64,000 bases of DNA from Nonomuraea candida (GTDB lineage Bacteria > Actinomycetota > Actinomycetes > Streptosporangiales > Streptosporangiaceae). The stretch lies in NCBI RefSeq assembly GCF_000725485.1, contig NZ_JOAG01000010.1, positions 124,001 through 188,000 of the forward strand, written 5' to 3'. The notes under the pieces are model-generated. The model was given only the letters and a program-made list of their open reading frames with translations. It was not told where the DNA came from and made no database searches. Position numbers and translations under genes: made by a program. Positions 15,354-23,544 of this stretch are shown here, one piece after another; the first letter of the stretch is position 1; every line of letters starts with the position of its first letter.

Positions 15354-15812
15354 ATGCGGACCTTCGCGAATGTTCAGGAGCTCAAGGCGGCCGTCGGCGA
15401 GAAGTTCGGCCCGACCGAGTGGCGCACCGTCACCCAGGACCAGGTCAACCTCTTCGCCGACGCCACCGACGACCACCAGTGGATCCACGTGGACGTGGAG
15501 CGGGCCAAGGAAGGGCCGTTCGGCGGCACGATCGCGCACGGCTACCTGACCCTGTCGCTGCTGCCGTCGTTCATGTTCGCCCTGGTCAAGGTCGAGGGCA
15601 TCGCGATGGGCGTCAACTTCGGCCTGAACAAGGTGCGCTTCCCCAGGCCGGTCCCCGTCGGCTCGCGCGTGCGCGCCGTCGGCGAGCTCACCGACGTCAA
15701 GGGCACCCCCGCCGGCTACCTGTCCACGCTGAAGATGACGATCGAGATCGAGGGCGAGAGGCGCCCGGCCTGCGTCGCCGAGACCCTCAGCCTGTACGTG
15801 CCCGCCGAATAG
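15354..15812 (+). CDS. MaoC-family (R)-specific enoyl-CoA hydratase
   Basis: 152 residues of a single hot-dog fold. The catalytic segment is QVNLFADATDDHQWIHVD followed by GPFGGTIAHGYLTLSLLPSF, carrying the conserved Asp and His of the hydratase 2 motif. It hydrates trans-2-enoyl-CoA, or a related thioester, in fatty-acid breakdown or modification. Length and motif are complete, so the gene is intact although it sits between decayed fragments. ATG 15354 has only a weak GGGG upstream. A GTG-based longer frame would read through the upstream pseudogene and is rejected. Confidence 0.92.
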   Translation: MRTFANVQELKAAVGEKFGPTEWRTVTQDQVNLFADATDDHQWIHVDVERAKEGPFGGTIAHGYLTLSLLPSFMFALVKVEGIAMGVNFGLNKVRFPRPVPVGSRVRAVGELTDVKGTPAGYLSTLKMTIEIEGERRPACVAETLSLYVPAE

Positions 15813-15875
15813 GCGTGCAACAGCTGCTCCCGTAACGCGCTCCCTGGGTTCGTGGAGGATTTCGACGAGCTTCGG

Positions 15876-16185
15876 TGATGCTGCGCCCCCACGGCGCGCG
15901 CTGGCTGCTCGGCGACCGGTACGCGCTCTTCGGCGTCCACTCCGCGGGGCCCTCGCCGGTGTCGGTCGTGTACGACCTGGCCACCGGGACGGCGGCCGGC
16001 ATCCATGAGAAACCGCCGGCGTGCGCGGCGGCGCCGTGGCGATGGGCGCCTCCTCATCCGCGCCGCCCACCACGGTCTACTGGGACGCCGGGCAGCGCTA
16101 CTCCGAGAAGTGCGGGAAGGGCTCGTGCCGGACCGTGACGCGCGGGGGCGGCAAGGAGCTCACCATCCTGAACCTGACGGCCGTC
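15876..16185 (+). pseudogene. Fragments of a hypothetical exported protein
   Basis: One frame reads RPHGARWLLGDRYALFGVHS and VSVVYDLATGTAAGIHE; a second continues with GAVAMGASSSAPPTTVYWDA and SCRTVTRGGGKELTILNL. Together they resemble pieces of one beta-propeller-like protein interrupted by a frameshift near 15995-16020. No start or ribosome site is evident. The style matches the remnant at 14791-15342, so both may derive from the gene once paired with the sigma factor. Confidence 0.45.
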
Positions 16186-16206
16186 ACAGAATGGCCGTCA
16201 CAGAAT
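16179..16206. repeat. 14-bp tandem duplication at a stop codon
   Basis: GGCCGTCACAGAAT occurs twice in a row (16179-16192 and 16193-16206). The stop codon of the minus-strand membrane-protein gene lies in the second copy. Confidence 0.8.
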
Positions 16207-16503
16207 GATCGCCGCCAGGGCGGCCAGGGCGATGAGGCCGAGGTAGGCCAGCACGAGCCGGGTGTCCCGGAGGAAACACTTGCTCCGGGACAGCCCGGCC
16301 CGCCGCGCCTTCCAGTAGCCCGCGAAGCCGAGCGCCGCGAACCCCAGCACCGCCCACGGGCCGAGCAGCCAGGCCAGCAGCGCGACGGTCGCGTACACGC
16401 ACAACCGGAGCGGATCGTACGGCTCCTTCGCGCCCCGGCCGTCCTGCGTCGGGGTGCCCGGCGTCGGCGGGTTCCCTGGGGTCGGCGGGGTGTCTTGGGT
16501 CAC
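16198..16503 (-). CDS. Small membrane protein, last gene of radical SAM operon
   Basis: 101 residues. The first 30 are a Pro/Thr-rich repeat (TPPTPGNPPTPGTPTQDG); the rest has two or three hydrophobic segments (LCVYATVALLAWLLGPWAVL, FAALGFAGYW, LVLAYLGLIALAALAAIIL) separated by the basic KARRAGLSRSKCFLRD. I recognise no family. Its GTG (16503) overlaps the TGA of the radical SAM gene, so it is translationally coupled to it and probably acts with it at the membrane. Confidence 0.75.
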   Translation of the reverse strand: MTQDTPPTPGNPPTPGTPTQDGRGAKEPYDPLRLCVYATVALLAWLLGPWAVLGFAALGFAGYWKARRAGLSRSKCFLRDTRLVLAYLGLIALAALAAIIL

Positions 16504-18017
16504 CTGGCCACCGCCGAGAGGCGCTGGCGGGAGAGCTGCGGCCAGGCCTGCACCGCGCAGAACGGGGCGCACTGGTCCTGCTCGGCCCGCGTGCCGACGT
16601 GCACGCAGCACTGGGTGAGCCGCTCCTCGATCATGGTCGAGAGGTCCATGAACGGTTTGACCGTGATGCGCACCACCCGCTCTCCGAGCATCCTGCGCAG
16701 CTTCCTGCGCCGGCCCGGCAGAGCGGAGGAGGCGAGGGTGAGCAGGGTGGAGACGCCGAGGTCGCAGTTCTCGCAGATGGTCCGCCACAGGTCGCCGACC
16801 TGCGGATGCGACAGCGACGACTGCTCCGACAGCAGGCCGAGCAGCGACTCCTGGACGGCCAGCCGCAGCTCGCGCGGGATCTCGCTGTCGGCGATGCGGT
16901 TGGAGACCAGGCCCAGGTGCTCCTTGAGCCGGTCGTGCCCGATCAGCCGGGTGAGGGAGCGCCACTGGCGGGCGTCGTCGCGGATGAGGTAGCCGACCGA
17001 GCAGCAGTGGGGGTGCGAGCAGGGCAGAGCGGTCAGGTCGCGCCAGGTGACCAGGCCGCCGGTCTGCGGGCCGAGGCGCTTGAGCACGCCGGTGTGGGTG
17101 AGGCGGTCCTGCGGGTCGATGGCGCCCGACCTGCCGGAGCCGAACTGGGGTTGCAGGGAGACGCCTCCGACGTACGGGGTGTCGAGCGCGAGGCGTACGA
17201 CGTCGCCGATCTCGCCGTCGTTCACCCCGAGCGCGGCGGTCATGACGAGGGTGGTGAAGATCTCCCGCTCCGACAGCCGCGCGACGGCCTGCGCCTTGAC
17301 CCGGGTCAGGTCGCCGCCCCGGTGGTGCCGGGAGGCCGCGGCCGAGACGCCGTCGTGCTGGAGATAGACCTCGACCCGCTCCCTGTGCTCGGTGAGCAGG
17401 TCGAGCAGGGCGTCGTCCCTGGCGATGAGCACGCCGTTGGTGTTGATCAGGATGCGGGTGATCGGGCGGGCGCTCAGCTCGGCGAGGAGGGTCTTCAGCT
17501 CGGGGTGGAGCGTGGGCTCGCCGCCGCTCAGCATGAGGACGTCCAGCCGGCCGTTCTCCCTGCGCAGGCGCTGGTCGACGTTGGCCAGCACGTCGGGGAC
17601 CGGGACGAGGCCGGTCAGGTCGGGCGAGCTGTCGGCGAAGCAGGTGGGGCAGCGCAGGTTGCACGCTTCGGCGATGTCCTCGAGCAGGATGCAGGTGTGC
17701 TGGGTCTGGAGCTCCGGGAGGCCGCGCAGGTAGGCGGCGGGGATCGGGTCGAAGTTGCCGGGGGTGTCGGGCAGGTGCCGCTTGGTGGGAGCGGTCCACT
17801 CCTCCAGATAGCTCAGGATCTCCGGGTCCTCGTCGTACAGCGTGCGGATGAAGCCATGCTCGCGGCATCCGCGCTCCAGCCACACCCGGCCGTCGCGCTC
17901 GGCCAGGTAACCGCTCAGCCGCTCGACCCGGTCCAGGTCGCGGCCGTGGCAGTGCGGGCAGAACGCGTTGACGTACCTGAGGATGCGGTCGCCCCGCAGG
18001 CCCATCCCTGCACTCAT
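16500..18017 (-). CDS. Radical SAM enzyme of the MJ0619/tetraether synthase (Tes)-like type
   Basis: 505 residues. The N-terminus has a zinc-ribbon-like pattern: Cys20 and Cys23 in FCPHCH, then Cys51 and His54 in RGCREHG. The radical SAM cluster is Cys119, Cys123 and Cys126 (EACNLRCPTCFADS), followed by the SAM-binding SGGEPTLHPEL. Additional cysteines in CSHPHCCSVGY, CENCD and CCVHVG with CAPFC could bind extra clusters. This order is that of the MJ0619 pterin methylase and archaeal Tes, which joins lipid tails. The substrate here is unknown; an Lgt-like membrane protein encoded just upstream, with ATGA overlap, hints at a lipid. The start at 18017 is set by that overlap. Confidence 0.8.
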   Translation of the reverse strand: MSAGMGLRGDRILRYVNAFCPHCHGRDLDRVERLSGYLAERDGRVWLERGCREHGFIRTLYDEDPEILSYLEEWTAPTKRHLPDTPGNFDPIPAAYLRGLPELQTQHTCILLEDIAEACNLRCPTCFADSSPDLTGLVPVPDVLANVDQRLRRENGRLDVLMLSGGEPTLHPELKTLLAELSARPITRILINTNGVLIARDDALLDLLTEHRERVEVYLQHDGVSAAASRHHRGGDLTRVKAQAVARLSEREIFTTLVMTAALGVNDGEIGDVVRLALDTPYVGGVSLQPQFGSGRSGAIDPQDRLTHTGVLKRLGPQTGGLVTWRDLTALPCSHPHCCSVGYLIRDDARQWRSLTRLIGHDRLKEHLGLVSNRIADSEIPRELRLAVQESLLGLLSEQSSLSHPQVGDLWRTICENCDLGVSTLLTLASSALPGRRRKLRRMLGERVVRITVKPFMDLSTMIEERLTQCCVHVGTRAEQDQCAPFCAVQAWPQLSRQRLSAVAR

Positions 18018-18748
18018 GTCATGACCTTCCGTTCGAAAAGAGGTCGATAGTAGCCGCGGCGCCGGCCGTACTCGAGCCTGAGGGCGAGCAGCAGCAGCCC
18101 CGGCGCCAGGAACCACTGCGGCCTGGTCAGGTCGAGCCAGACCGTCTCGTTGGCCCTGGTGAACTCGACGAGGAAACGGAAGGCGGCATAGGCGGCGAGG
18201 TAGAGCGTGAACAGCTCGCCCGGCTGGGTGAGCCGCCGGCGCGCCCACATCATCGCGGCGAAGGCGGCGAGCTGGAAGATGATCTCGTAGACGTACGACG
18301 GGTGCATGGCCTGCCCGGTGAGGCAGCCGGGGCACTCCGGGGTCGTCGGCGGGGCGTGCACGCCCCACGGCAGGTCCGTGGGCCTGCCGGGCGCCTCCGT
18401 CAGATGGCAGCCGATCCGGCCCACCGCCATGCCGAGCGCCACGGCCGGGGCGAACAGGTCGCCCGTGCGCTCCTTGTAGCCGATGACCTTCTTGGCGACC
18501 AGGACGCCCGCGTACGCGCCGGTCAGGCCGCCGAGGATGCTGCGCGAGCCGTACAGCCACAGGTTCTCGGCGTCGAACGTCTCCAGCCAGCCCGCCAGCC
18601 GCATCCCGATCGCGCCGCCGACCAGGGCTCCGGCCACGGCCGTCAGCGACTGCTCGTTGAACGCGCCGCGCCTGCGCGCCTCCCGTACGAAGACGACGGC
18701 CGCCACCAGCACGCCGAGGCCGACGAAGATCTCGTGGTAGGGCGGCAT
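18014..18748 (-). CDS. Lgt-like membrane protein (prolipoprotein diacylglyceryl transferase family)
   Basis: 244 residues with about seven hydrophobic segments. The Lgt-type region GMAVGRIGCHLTEAPGRPTD followed by LPWGV, and HPSYVYEIIFQLAAFAAMMW, match the conserved parts of Lgt, which moves diacylglycerol from phosphatidylglycerol to lipobox cysteines. Yet the GRxGNF box is altered (GRIGCH) and the HGG motif region reads ILGGLTGAY without a histidine, so it may not be a true Lgt. The gene starts 1 bp after the upstream stop and overlaps the radical SAM gene by ATGA. It is therefore a divergent Lgt relative dedicated to this operon. Confidence 0.8.
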   Translation of the reverse strand: MPPYHEIFVGLGVLVAAVVFVREARRRGAFNEQSLTAVAGALVGGAIGMRLAGWLETFDAENLWLYGSRSILGGLTGAYAGVLVAKKVIGYKERTGDLFAPAVALGMAVGRIGCHLTEAPGRPTDLPWGVHAPPTTPECPGCLTGQAMHPSYVYEIIFQLAAFAAMMWARRRLTQPGELFTLYLAAYAAFRFLVEFTRANETVWLDLTRPQWFLAPGLLLLALRLEYGRRRGYYRPLFERKVMT

Positions 18749-18749
18749 G

Positions 18750-19352
18750 TCAGGTGTACAGGCTCGGGTTGATGCCGGTGCAGATGCCCGCCGACAGGAT
18801 CGACCACAGCGCCCATCCGATCATCAGCCCCAGCCCGAGCCCTCTGGTCCAGGACCGGCGCACGAAGAACAACCAGATGCCGGCGCCGAGGCCGGCCAGC
18901 GCCAGCAGCACGGCACCGGTGATCAGGTAGGGGGTGGGGTCGCCCCGGCCGTCCATGGCGATGACGAAGGTGACGAAGCCGATCACGACGTTGATGACGC
19001 TGTAGATGGACATGCCGGCGAAGATCATCCCAATGAACACGCCGGTGGAGCCGGTGGAGCCGGCGGGTGGTGGGGGCGGCGGCGGCGGTGGCGCGCCGTA
19101 CCCGCCCTGGCCATGCGGCGGCCCCCCACCATACGGACCCCCAGGCCCGTGAGGAGCCTGCCCGTACGGAGGTTGCCCGTACGGGGGCTGCCCCGGGGAA
19201 GGCCCCCCGTGCGGAGGCTGCCCGTGCGAGGGCTGCCCCTGGGGCGGTTGCCCGTACGGGGGCTGGCCCTGGGGAGGCTGCCCGTGCGGGGGCTGCCCGG
19301 ATTCTTTGCCGGGCTCCCCGGGAGGCGGCGATGACGGTGGTGTTGTACTCAT
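18750..19352 (-). CDS. Membrane protein with Gly-Gln-Pro-rich N-terminal repeats
   Basis: 200 residues. Residues 1-100 are a low-complexity cytoplasmic tail built from repeats like [16 protein letters not shown]. The remainder has three or four helices ([59 protein letters not shown]). Such tails occur on many actinobacterial membrane proteins (DUF4190/DUF4870-like) and give little information. It is the first gene of the four-gene minus-strand operon; only one base separates its stop from the Lgt-like gene. The 18-bp class repeat units of its tail are in-frame and probably unstable in length. Confidence 0.7.
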   Translation of the reverse strand: MSTTPPSSPPPGEPGKESGQPPHGQPPQGQPPYGQPPQGQPSHGQPPHGGPSPGQPPYGQPPYGQAPHGPGGPYGGGPPHGQGGYGAPPPPPPPPPAGSTGSTGVFIGMIFAGMSIYSVINVVIGFVTFVIAMDGRGDPTPYLITGAVLLALAGLGAGIWLFFVRRSWTRGLGLGLMIGWALWSILSAGICTGINPSLYT

Positions 19353-19844
19353 TGGCTTGGTCTACCCCCTAGTCGTGATCAGACTAGGCACCGTCGATCG
19401 GCATCCGATCAACACCCTCACCACCGCGACCGCCCACCCGCGCCGACCACGTGGCGCGCGCAGGGGAACGCCGGCGGCGCCGTACGCATCGGGCCCGTTC
19501 ACGAGGCACAGCGCCGGAAAGTGGTGACGGCCATCGCGCGCTCCTCCGAATGGTGTGCAATCCAGGGTCGAAGGAGAACAGGCGATGGCCGCAGACAGAA
19601 GTCTGCCCCCTGAACCTTGACCATCGCAGCAGAACCCGACCAGGAACCCCTACTTGTCAGCTCCCCATCCACCTCACATCCGAGCACCCCTCAACTCTCC
19701 CGCCTTCAGCACCGCCCGCACCATCCACGCACAGCCCACACCCGGCCGATCCCCCGCACGGCACAGCCGAGGGACGGCACAGTGTGCGGACCGCCCACGC
19801 TCCCTCCCGCAGCGCCCCGACCCGACCGAAGCACCTCGGGAGTC
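19353..19844. other. 492-bp intergenic region
   Basis: The part nearest the radical SAM operon should hold its promoter; CTAGTC (19368) and GACTAG around a 7-bp centre form an inverted repeat close to the first start codon. The remainder has open frames on both strands without ribosome sites or recognisable domains. I see no gene here. Confidence 0.45.
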
Positions 19845-20489
19845 CTACACGCCCTCGGAGTGGTAGTCCGAGTAATAGATCGCAGCCTGCACCCGGCTCT
19901 TCAACCCCAGCTTGCTCAGCACCCGGCTGACATGCGTCTTGGTCGTGGCCTCCGCCATGTCCAGCTCTCTGGCGATCTCGGCGTTGGAGAGCCCCCGCCC
20001 GATGCAGGCCAGCACCTCTCGCTCCCGAGGCGTCAGGCTCGCCGGATCGGCCCCCGCCTCCCGCCGTACGGGCAGCTGCTCGGCGAAGGCCGAGATGAGT
20101 TTCCGCGTGACCCCGGGCGAGATGAGCCCGTCGCCCCGGGCCACCACCCGGACCGCCTCGACCAGCGCCTCGGCGTCGGTGTTCTTCAGCAGGAACCCGG
20201 CCGCCCCGGCGCGCAGGGCGCCGAACACGTACTCGTCGATGTCGAACGTCGTCAGAATCAGCACATCGCAGACGCCCGCCAGTTGCCGGGTGGCGGAGAT
20301 GCCGTCGAGCCGGGGCATGCGTACGTCCATCAACACCACATCGGGCCGCAACTCCCTGGCCATGGTCACGGCCTCCTCACCGTCACCGGCCTCGCCCACG
20401 ACCTCGATGTCGTCCGCCCCGTCCAGAATCAGCACGATCCCGGCCCGGACCGCCGCGTGATCGTCAGCCACCAGCACCCTGATGGTCAT
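19845..20489 (-). CDS. NarL/LuxR-family response regulator
   Basis: 214 residues. The receiver domain (1-120) has the acidic pair in VLVADDH, the phosphoacceptor Asp in DVVLMDVRMP, Thr in LTTFD and Lys in FLLKN. The C-terminal LuxR helix-turn-helix is LTPREREVLACIGRGLSNAE followed by MAEATTKTHVSRVLSKLGL. Phosphorylation by the kinase encoded just upstream should allow dimerisation and promoter binding. Gene order is kinase then regulator on the minus strand, but 270 bp of low-complexity sequence separates them, longer than usual for such pairs. Confidence 0.95.
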   Translation of the reverse strand: MTIRVLVADDHAAVRAGIVLILDGADDIEVVGEAGDGEEAVTMARELRPDVVLMDVRMPRLDGISATRQLAGVCDVLILTTFDIDEYVFGALRAGAAGFLLKNTDAEALVEAVRVVARGDGLISPGVTRKLISAFAEQLPVRREAGADPASLTPREREVLACIGRGLSNAEIARELDMAEATTKTHVSRVLSKLGLKSRVQAAIYYSDYHSEGV

Positions 20490-20579
20490 CTTCCACCTCC
20501 ACCAACTCGGTCACGGCCCCCACGAGCCCGCGACCGTCGTCCACCGACCGCCCAACGCCGCCGGCCAAACCTCACAGCC

Positions 20580-20759
20580 CCCTCCCCACCTCTCCCGCTC
20601 CCAGCCCCTGCCACTCCCCGGCTCTCCCGCTCCCAGCCCCTCCCAGCCCCTCCCGCTCCCAGCCCTTGCCCCTCCCCGGCCCTCCCGGTCGCCCACCCTC
20701 CCGGGACCGGCCAAGCCGGCCCTGAGCCGTATCCGCCTTCACAGCCCTCTCCCACCCGC
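20580..20759. repeat. Low-complexity C-rich minisatellite between kinase and regulator
   Basis: Degenerate units of CTCCCGCTCCCAGCCCCT recur about seven times with no purine-rich ribosome site inside. Read on the minus strand it is G-rich (GGGGCTGGGAGCGGG). It directly abuts the kinase stop codon at 20760, another case of repeats growing from a gene end. Confidence 0.7.
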
Positions 20760-21956
20760 TCAGCCTTGGGCGCCCCGCCCGCCCCGACCCTCGCCCTCGG
20801 CCGCGGGCAGAACCGCCAGCACCCGCCAGCACCCACGCTCGTCACCGCCGTTGGCCGCCTCCCCGCCCCACACCTCGCCGGCCTCGAAGAACCCGTCGAC
20901 CAGCGAAGCCCGTTCGCGCATGCCCACCAGTCCCGCCCCGGCCCCGGGCAACCCGTCCCGCCGCCGCCCGCCGAGCGCGTTCTCGACGCTCAGCCGGACC
21001 TGCTCGCCCTCGTAGGCGACGGCCACGGAAACCGGCGATGCCCCGTGTTTGAGCGCGTTGGTCAGGGCCTCCTGCACGATGCGATATCCGGCGAGGTCGA
21101 TGGGCGCGGGCAACTCGCGGGCCTCGCCGTCGACCCGCAGCTCGACAGTCATCCCGGCCCGCCTCGTCCGCTCGACCAGGGCCTCCACGTCGGCCAGCCG
21201 GGGCCGGGTGGCCTCGCCCTCGCCCTCGTCGCCTTCCTGCCGCAACAGCCCGATCATGGTCCGCATCTCGGCCATGCCCTTGACGCTGTTCTCCCGGACC
21301 GTCTCCATGATCTTCCGCACGGTCTCCGGGTCGAGGTCCTTCCTGGAGAGCGCCGCGGTGGACTGGATCGCGATGGCGCTGAAGTGGTTGGCGATCATGT
21401 CGTGCAGCTCGCGCGCCATGCGCGTACGTTCGGCGATGACGGACGCCTGCCGGTCGAGCTCGGCGAGATGGGCCACCTGCTCGGCCCGCGCCTTCTCGGC
21501 CGCGGCCCGATCCCGCTGCTCGCGCAGGACCAGCGCGGTGGTGACCGGGGTGATGAGCACCAGCCCGGCCTGGACCCCCATGACGGCCAGCATCCACCAG
21601 TTCTCGGCGAGGAAGCCGCCCAGGGCCCCCGCCACGACCGCCAGGACAGCCGTGACGCCCAGCAGTATCCGGGCGAACCGGACCGGCCCGTAGAGCGCCG
21701 CGGCGTACAGATTGTCGGTGAAGACCAGGACCGTGCCCAGCGAGGGGCCGACGAACCCGTCGATCGTGACCCCGACCACCCCCAACGCCAGGGAGACCAG
21801 CGGAGCCCGCTGCCGCACCAGCACCCCCGCGCAGGTGAAGGCCAGCGGCACGAGCAGCAGCCACTCGGAGTGGCCGCGATCGAGGTAGGACTTGCCCGCG
21901 ATCAGCACCACGCCCATCGCGAAGGCCAGCCCGGCCCCCAGCACCACCCGCTTCAT
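20760..21956 (-). CDS. NarL-type sensor histidine kinase
   Basis: 398 residues. Residues 1-150 form five or six hydrophobic helices; the dimerisation domain HisKA_3 follows with phosphoacceptor His in RMARELHDMIANHFSAIAIQ; the HATPase has the N box RIVQEALTNALKHG and the G box GAGLVGMRERASLVDG. It autophosphorylates and passes phosphate to the regulator encoded next. The signal is unknown. The last 25 residues (AEGEGRGGRGAQG) are low complexity and run into a minisatellite, which suggests a C-terminal extension by repeat growth. Confidence 0.93.
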   Translation of the reverse strand: MKRVVLGAGLAFAMGVVLIAGKSYLDRGHSEWLLLVPLAFTCAGVLVRQRAPLVSLALGVVGVTIDGFVGPSLGTVLVFTDNLYAAALYGPVRFARILLGVTAVLAVVAGALGGFLAENWWMLAVMGVQAGLVLITPVTTALVLREQRDRAAAEKARAEQVAHLAELDRQASVIAERTRMARELHDMIANHFSAIAIQSTAALSRKDLDPETVRKIMETVRENSVKGMAEMRTMIGLLRQEGDEGEGEATRPRLADVEALVERTRRAGMTVELRVDGEARELPAPIDLAGYRIVQEALTNALKHGASPVSVAVAYEGEQVRLSVENALGGRRRDGLPGAGAGLVGMRERASLVDGFFEAGEVWGGEAANGGDERGCWRVLAVLPAAEGEGRGGRGAQG

Positions 21957-22006
21957 GCCCCCATCCCATCACCTCCCGCACCCCGCCACCTCCTGCGGAA
22001 GTCCGC

Positions 22007-22036
22007 CTGTGGATACACCCTTCGATGTATCCACAG
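22007..22036. promoter_or_regulatory. 11-bp inverted repeat upstream of sensor kinase
   Basis: CTGTGGATACA (22007-22017) and TGTATCCACAG (22026-22036) flank an 8-bp loop, 51 bp upstream of the kinase ATG. It may be an operator for the two-component operon; each arm also carries a near DnaA box (TGTGGATAC). The rest of the 312-bp gap 21957-22268 shows nothing else I can name. Confidence 0.45.
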
Positions 22037-22268
22037 CCCCCGCCGGGCCCTCTCCGACCGCATTCCGCCCATAGCGCCCCTCACCATGGCCTTCCGAGGA
22101 GAGAACCACCCTCAGCGGCGATACCCCTTACACCTCGCGGTAGATGAATCTCCACCCACCCCGCCAACCAGCGGCTTTGACAGCCGCACACCGGTTGCGA
22201 CCATGTCCTCACAGAACGTGGGCCCGAGCCCGGATCCCACGCAACCGCGCGAAGGCAGGTAGGGGTAC

Positions 22269-22856
22269 GTGGACATAGAGGCGGAGATTCGCAAGCTGAA
22301 GCTCCGTGTGGACGCCCTGGAAGCACGCAAACGCTCCGGCCGCACAGCAGTCACAGGCACAAGCACAGACACAGCCGCCAGCACTGGGACCAGCCCCGGC
22401 ACCGGAATCGACCTCGGCACCGGCACCCGGATCGAGACTCGGACCGGAACCAGCACCGCCACCCAGACCGGAACCCGAACCGGGACCAGCACCGGAACGC
22501 GGGCGGCGGGAACCGGGACCCGGGCCGGAGCCGCGAGCGGAATCCGGATGAGGGCCCGCCGCCGGCGCATGCGCGTCCCGGCACAGAACTGCGCGGCCCT
22601 GGAGGACGTACAGGCCGAGATCACCACCACGGCGATGAACGTCACCGAGATGGCATCCCGGCTCAAGTCCCTGCACGTCGAGCTGACCCAGGACCTCTCG
22701 GCCCTGAACGACGAACTCGGTGGCTTCCGGACACACACGAACGACCACTTCACCAAGCTGCGCCGGCAGACCCAGGACCAGCACAACGCCCTCTACCGCA
22801 GGCTCACCGACCTGACCCTCCTCCTGGAGCACCTGCTCCAGAAGCCCACCCCATGA
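22269..22856 (+). CDS. Coiled-coil protein with inserted Thr-Gly repeat
   Basis: 195 residues. The first 20 (DIEAEIRKLKLRVDALEARK) and the last 85 (ALEDVQAEITTTAMNVTEMA through FTKLRRQTQDQHNALYRRLT) are heptad-rich coiled coils. Between them about 75 residues are built of Thr-Gly-Thr repeats. In the other plus frame the same DNA encodes Pro-Glu-Pro repeats. Similar actinobacterial coiled-coil proteins lack the insert as far as I recall, so the repeat probably expanded in frame. Function is unknown. GTG 22269 follows AGGTAGGGG at suitable distance. Confidence 0.65.
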   Translation: MDIEAEIRKLKLRVDALEARKRSGRTAVTGTSTDTAASTGTSPGTGIDLGTGTRIETRTGTSTATQTGTRTGTSTGTRAAGTGTRAGAASGIRMRARRRRMRVPAQNCAALEDVQAEITTTAMNVTEMASRLKSLHVELTQDLSALNDELGGFRTHTNDHFTKLRRQTQDQHNALYRRLTDLTLLLEHLLQKPTP

Positions 22857-23035
22857 GACCGAGGGGAGCCCCACCCCCCAGGCTCCCCTCACCCCTCCCC
22901 TTTCCCCAGCTCAACCCACGACCCCCACCGCCCCCACCCCGCAACCGCCGCCCTCCGCCGGACCCGATCTCCCCGAGATCGCCGTTTCTGGTTCGAGGCA
23001 CTCCTCAGAACCCGGTATGCTTGCTTACGCAGCGA

Positions 23036-23108
23036 GCGGCCGTAGCTCAATGGATAGAGCATCTGACTACGGATCAGAAGGTTAGGGGTTCGAGTCCTCT
23101 CGGCCGCG
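23036..23108 (+). tRNA. tRNA-Arg (anticodon ACG)
   Basis: Acceptor stem GCGGCCG/CGGCCGC, D arm with AGCTCAATGGATAGAGC, anticodon arm TCTGA-CTACGGA-TCAGA with anticodon ACG, and T arm GGGTTCGAGTCC complete a canonical 73-nt tRNA. The 3' CCA is not encoded. A34 is read as inosine in bacteria. Confidence 0.95.
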
Positions 23109-23116
23109 CTCCAAGC

Positions 23117-23156
23117 GAAGGGCCCGTCACCAGCGGAAACGGTGGGACGGGCCTTC
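23117..23156 (+). terminator. Terminator of tRNA-Arg(ACG)
   Basis: GAAGG-GCCCGTC and GACGGGCCTTC pair over a short central loop, then CGTCGTTT follows. It begins 9 bp after the tRNA. Confidence 0.65.
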
Positions 23157-23544
23157 GTCGTTTGCGGAGATCGTCCGATTTCTTCCGCGCCTTCGGGAAC
23201 CACCTTGGGAGCCGCCGGACGAAGTCTCCCGAGGAGAGCGTCGCGTGGTGGGGATCCTGCGTGGACCCGAGCGCCCGATACAGCACGATCCGGTCGAGGT
23301 CGTCGATCGACAAGCAGGATGCAAGCCGAGGCGCGCGCAAGGTCGGCCGAGGAACGGCGCACCGTGCTCGTCGCATGTCCAGAACGATAGATCCACGCGG
23401 CCAGGTTGCGGACCTCGGATGGGAACCACCAGTACGGACGATTTCGAGTCAGCAAGAACCGACGCGAACAGGCAGGGCGGCGCTGACCGGTGCGGCCGTT
23501 GGGCCCTGACCGGCCGTCCGGGAGCTGGGCTATGCTCCCGCCAC
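23157..23544. other. 388-bp region with possible decayed gene
   Basis: Two overlapping minus-strand frames read partly protein-like (RPYWWFPSEVRNLAAWIYRS in one, SIDDLDRIVLYRALGSTQDP in the other), as would happen after a frameshift in one gene, but no start with ribosome site and no known domain can be shown. GC is a little lower than around it. I treat it as unassigned. Confidence 0.35.

Noticed and set aside
22889..23455. Minus frame of 188 codons covering tRNA-Arg
   Set aside because: The frame includes the tRNA gene and GC-rich promoter; only short stretches look protein-like.
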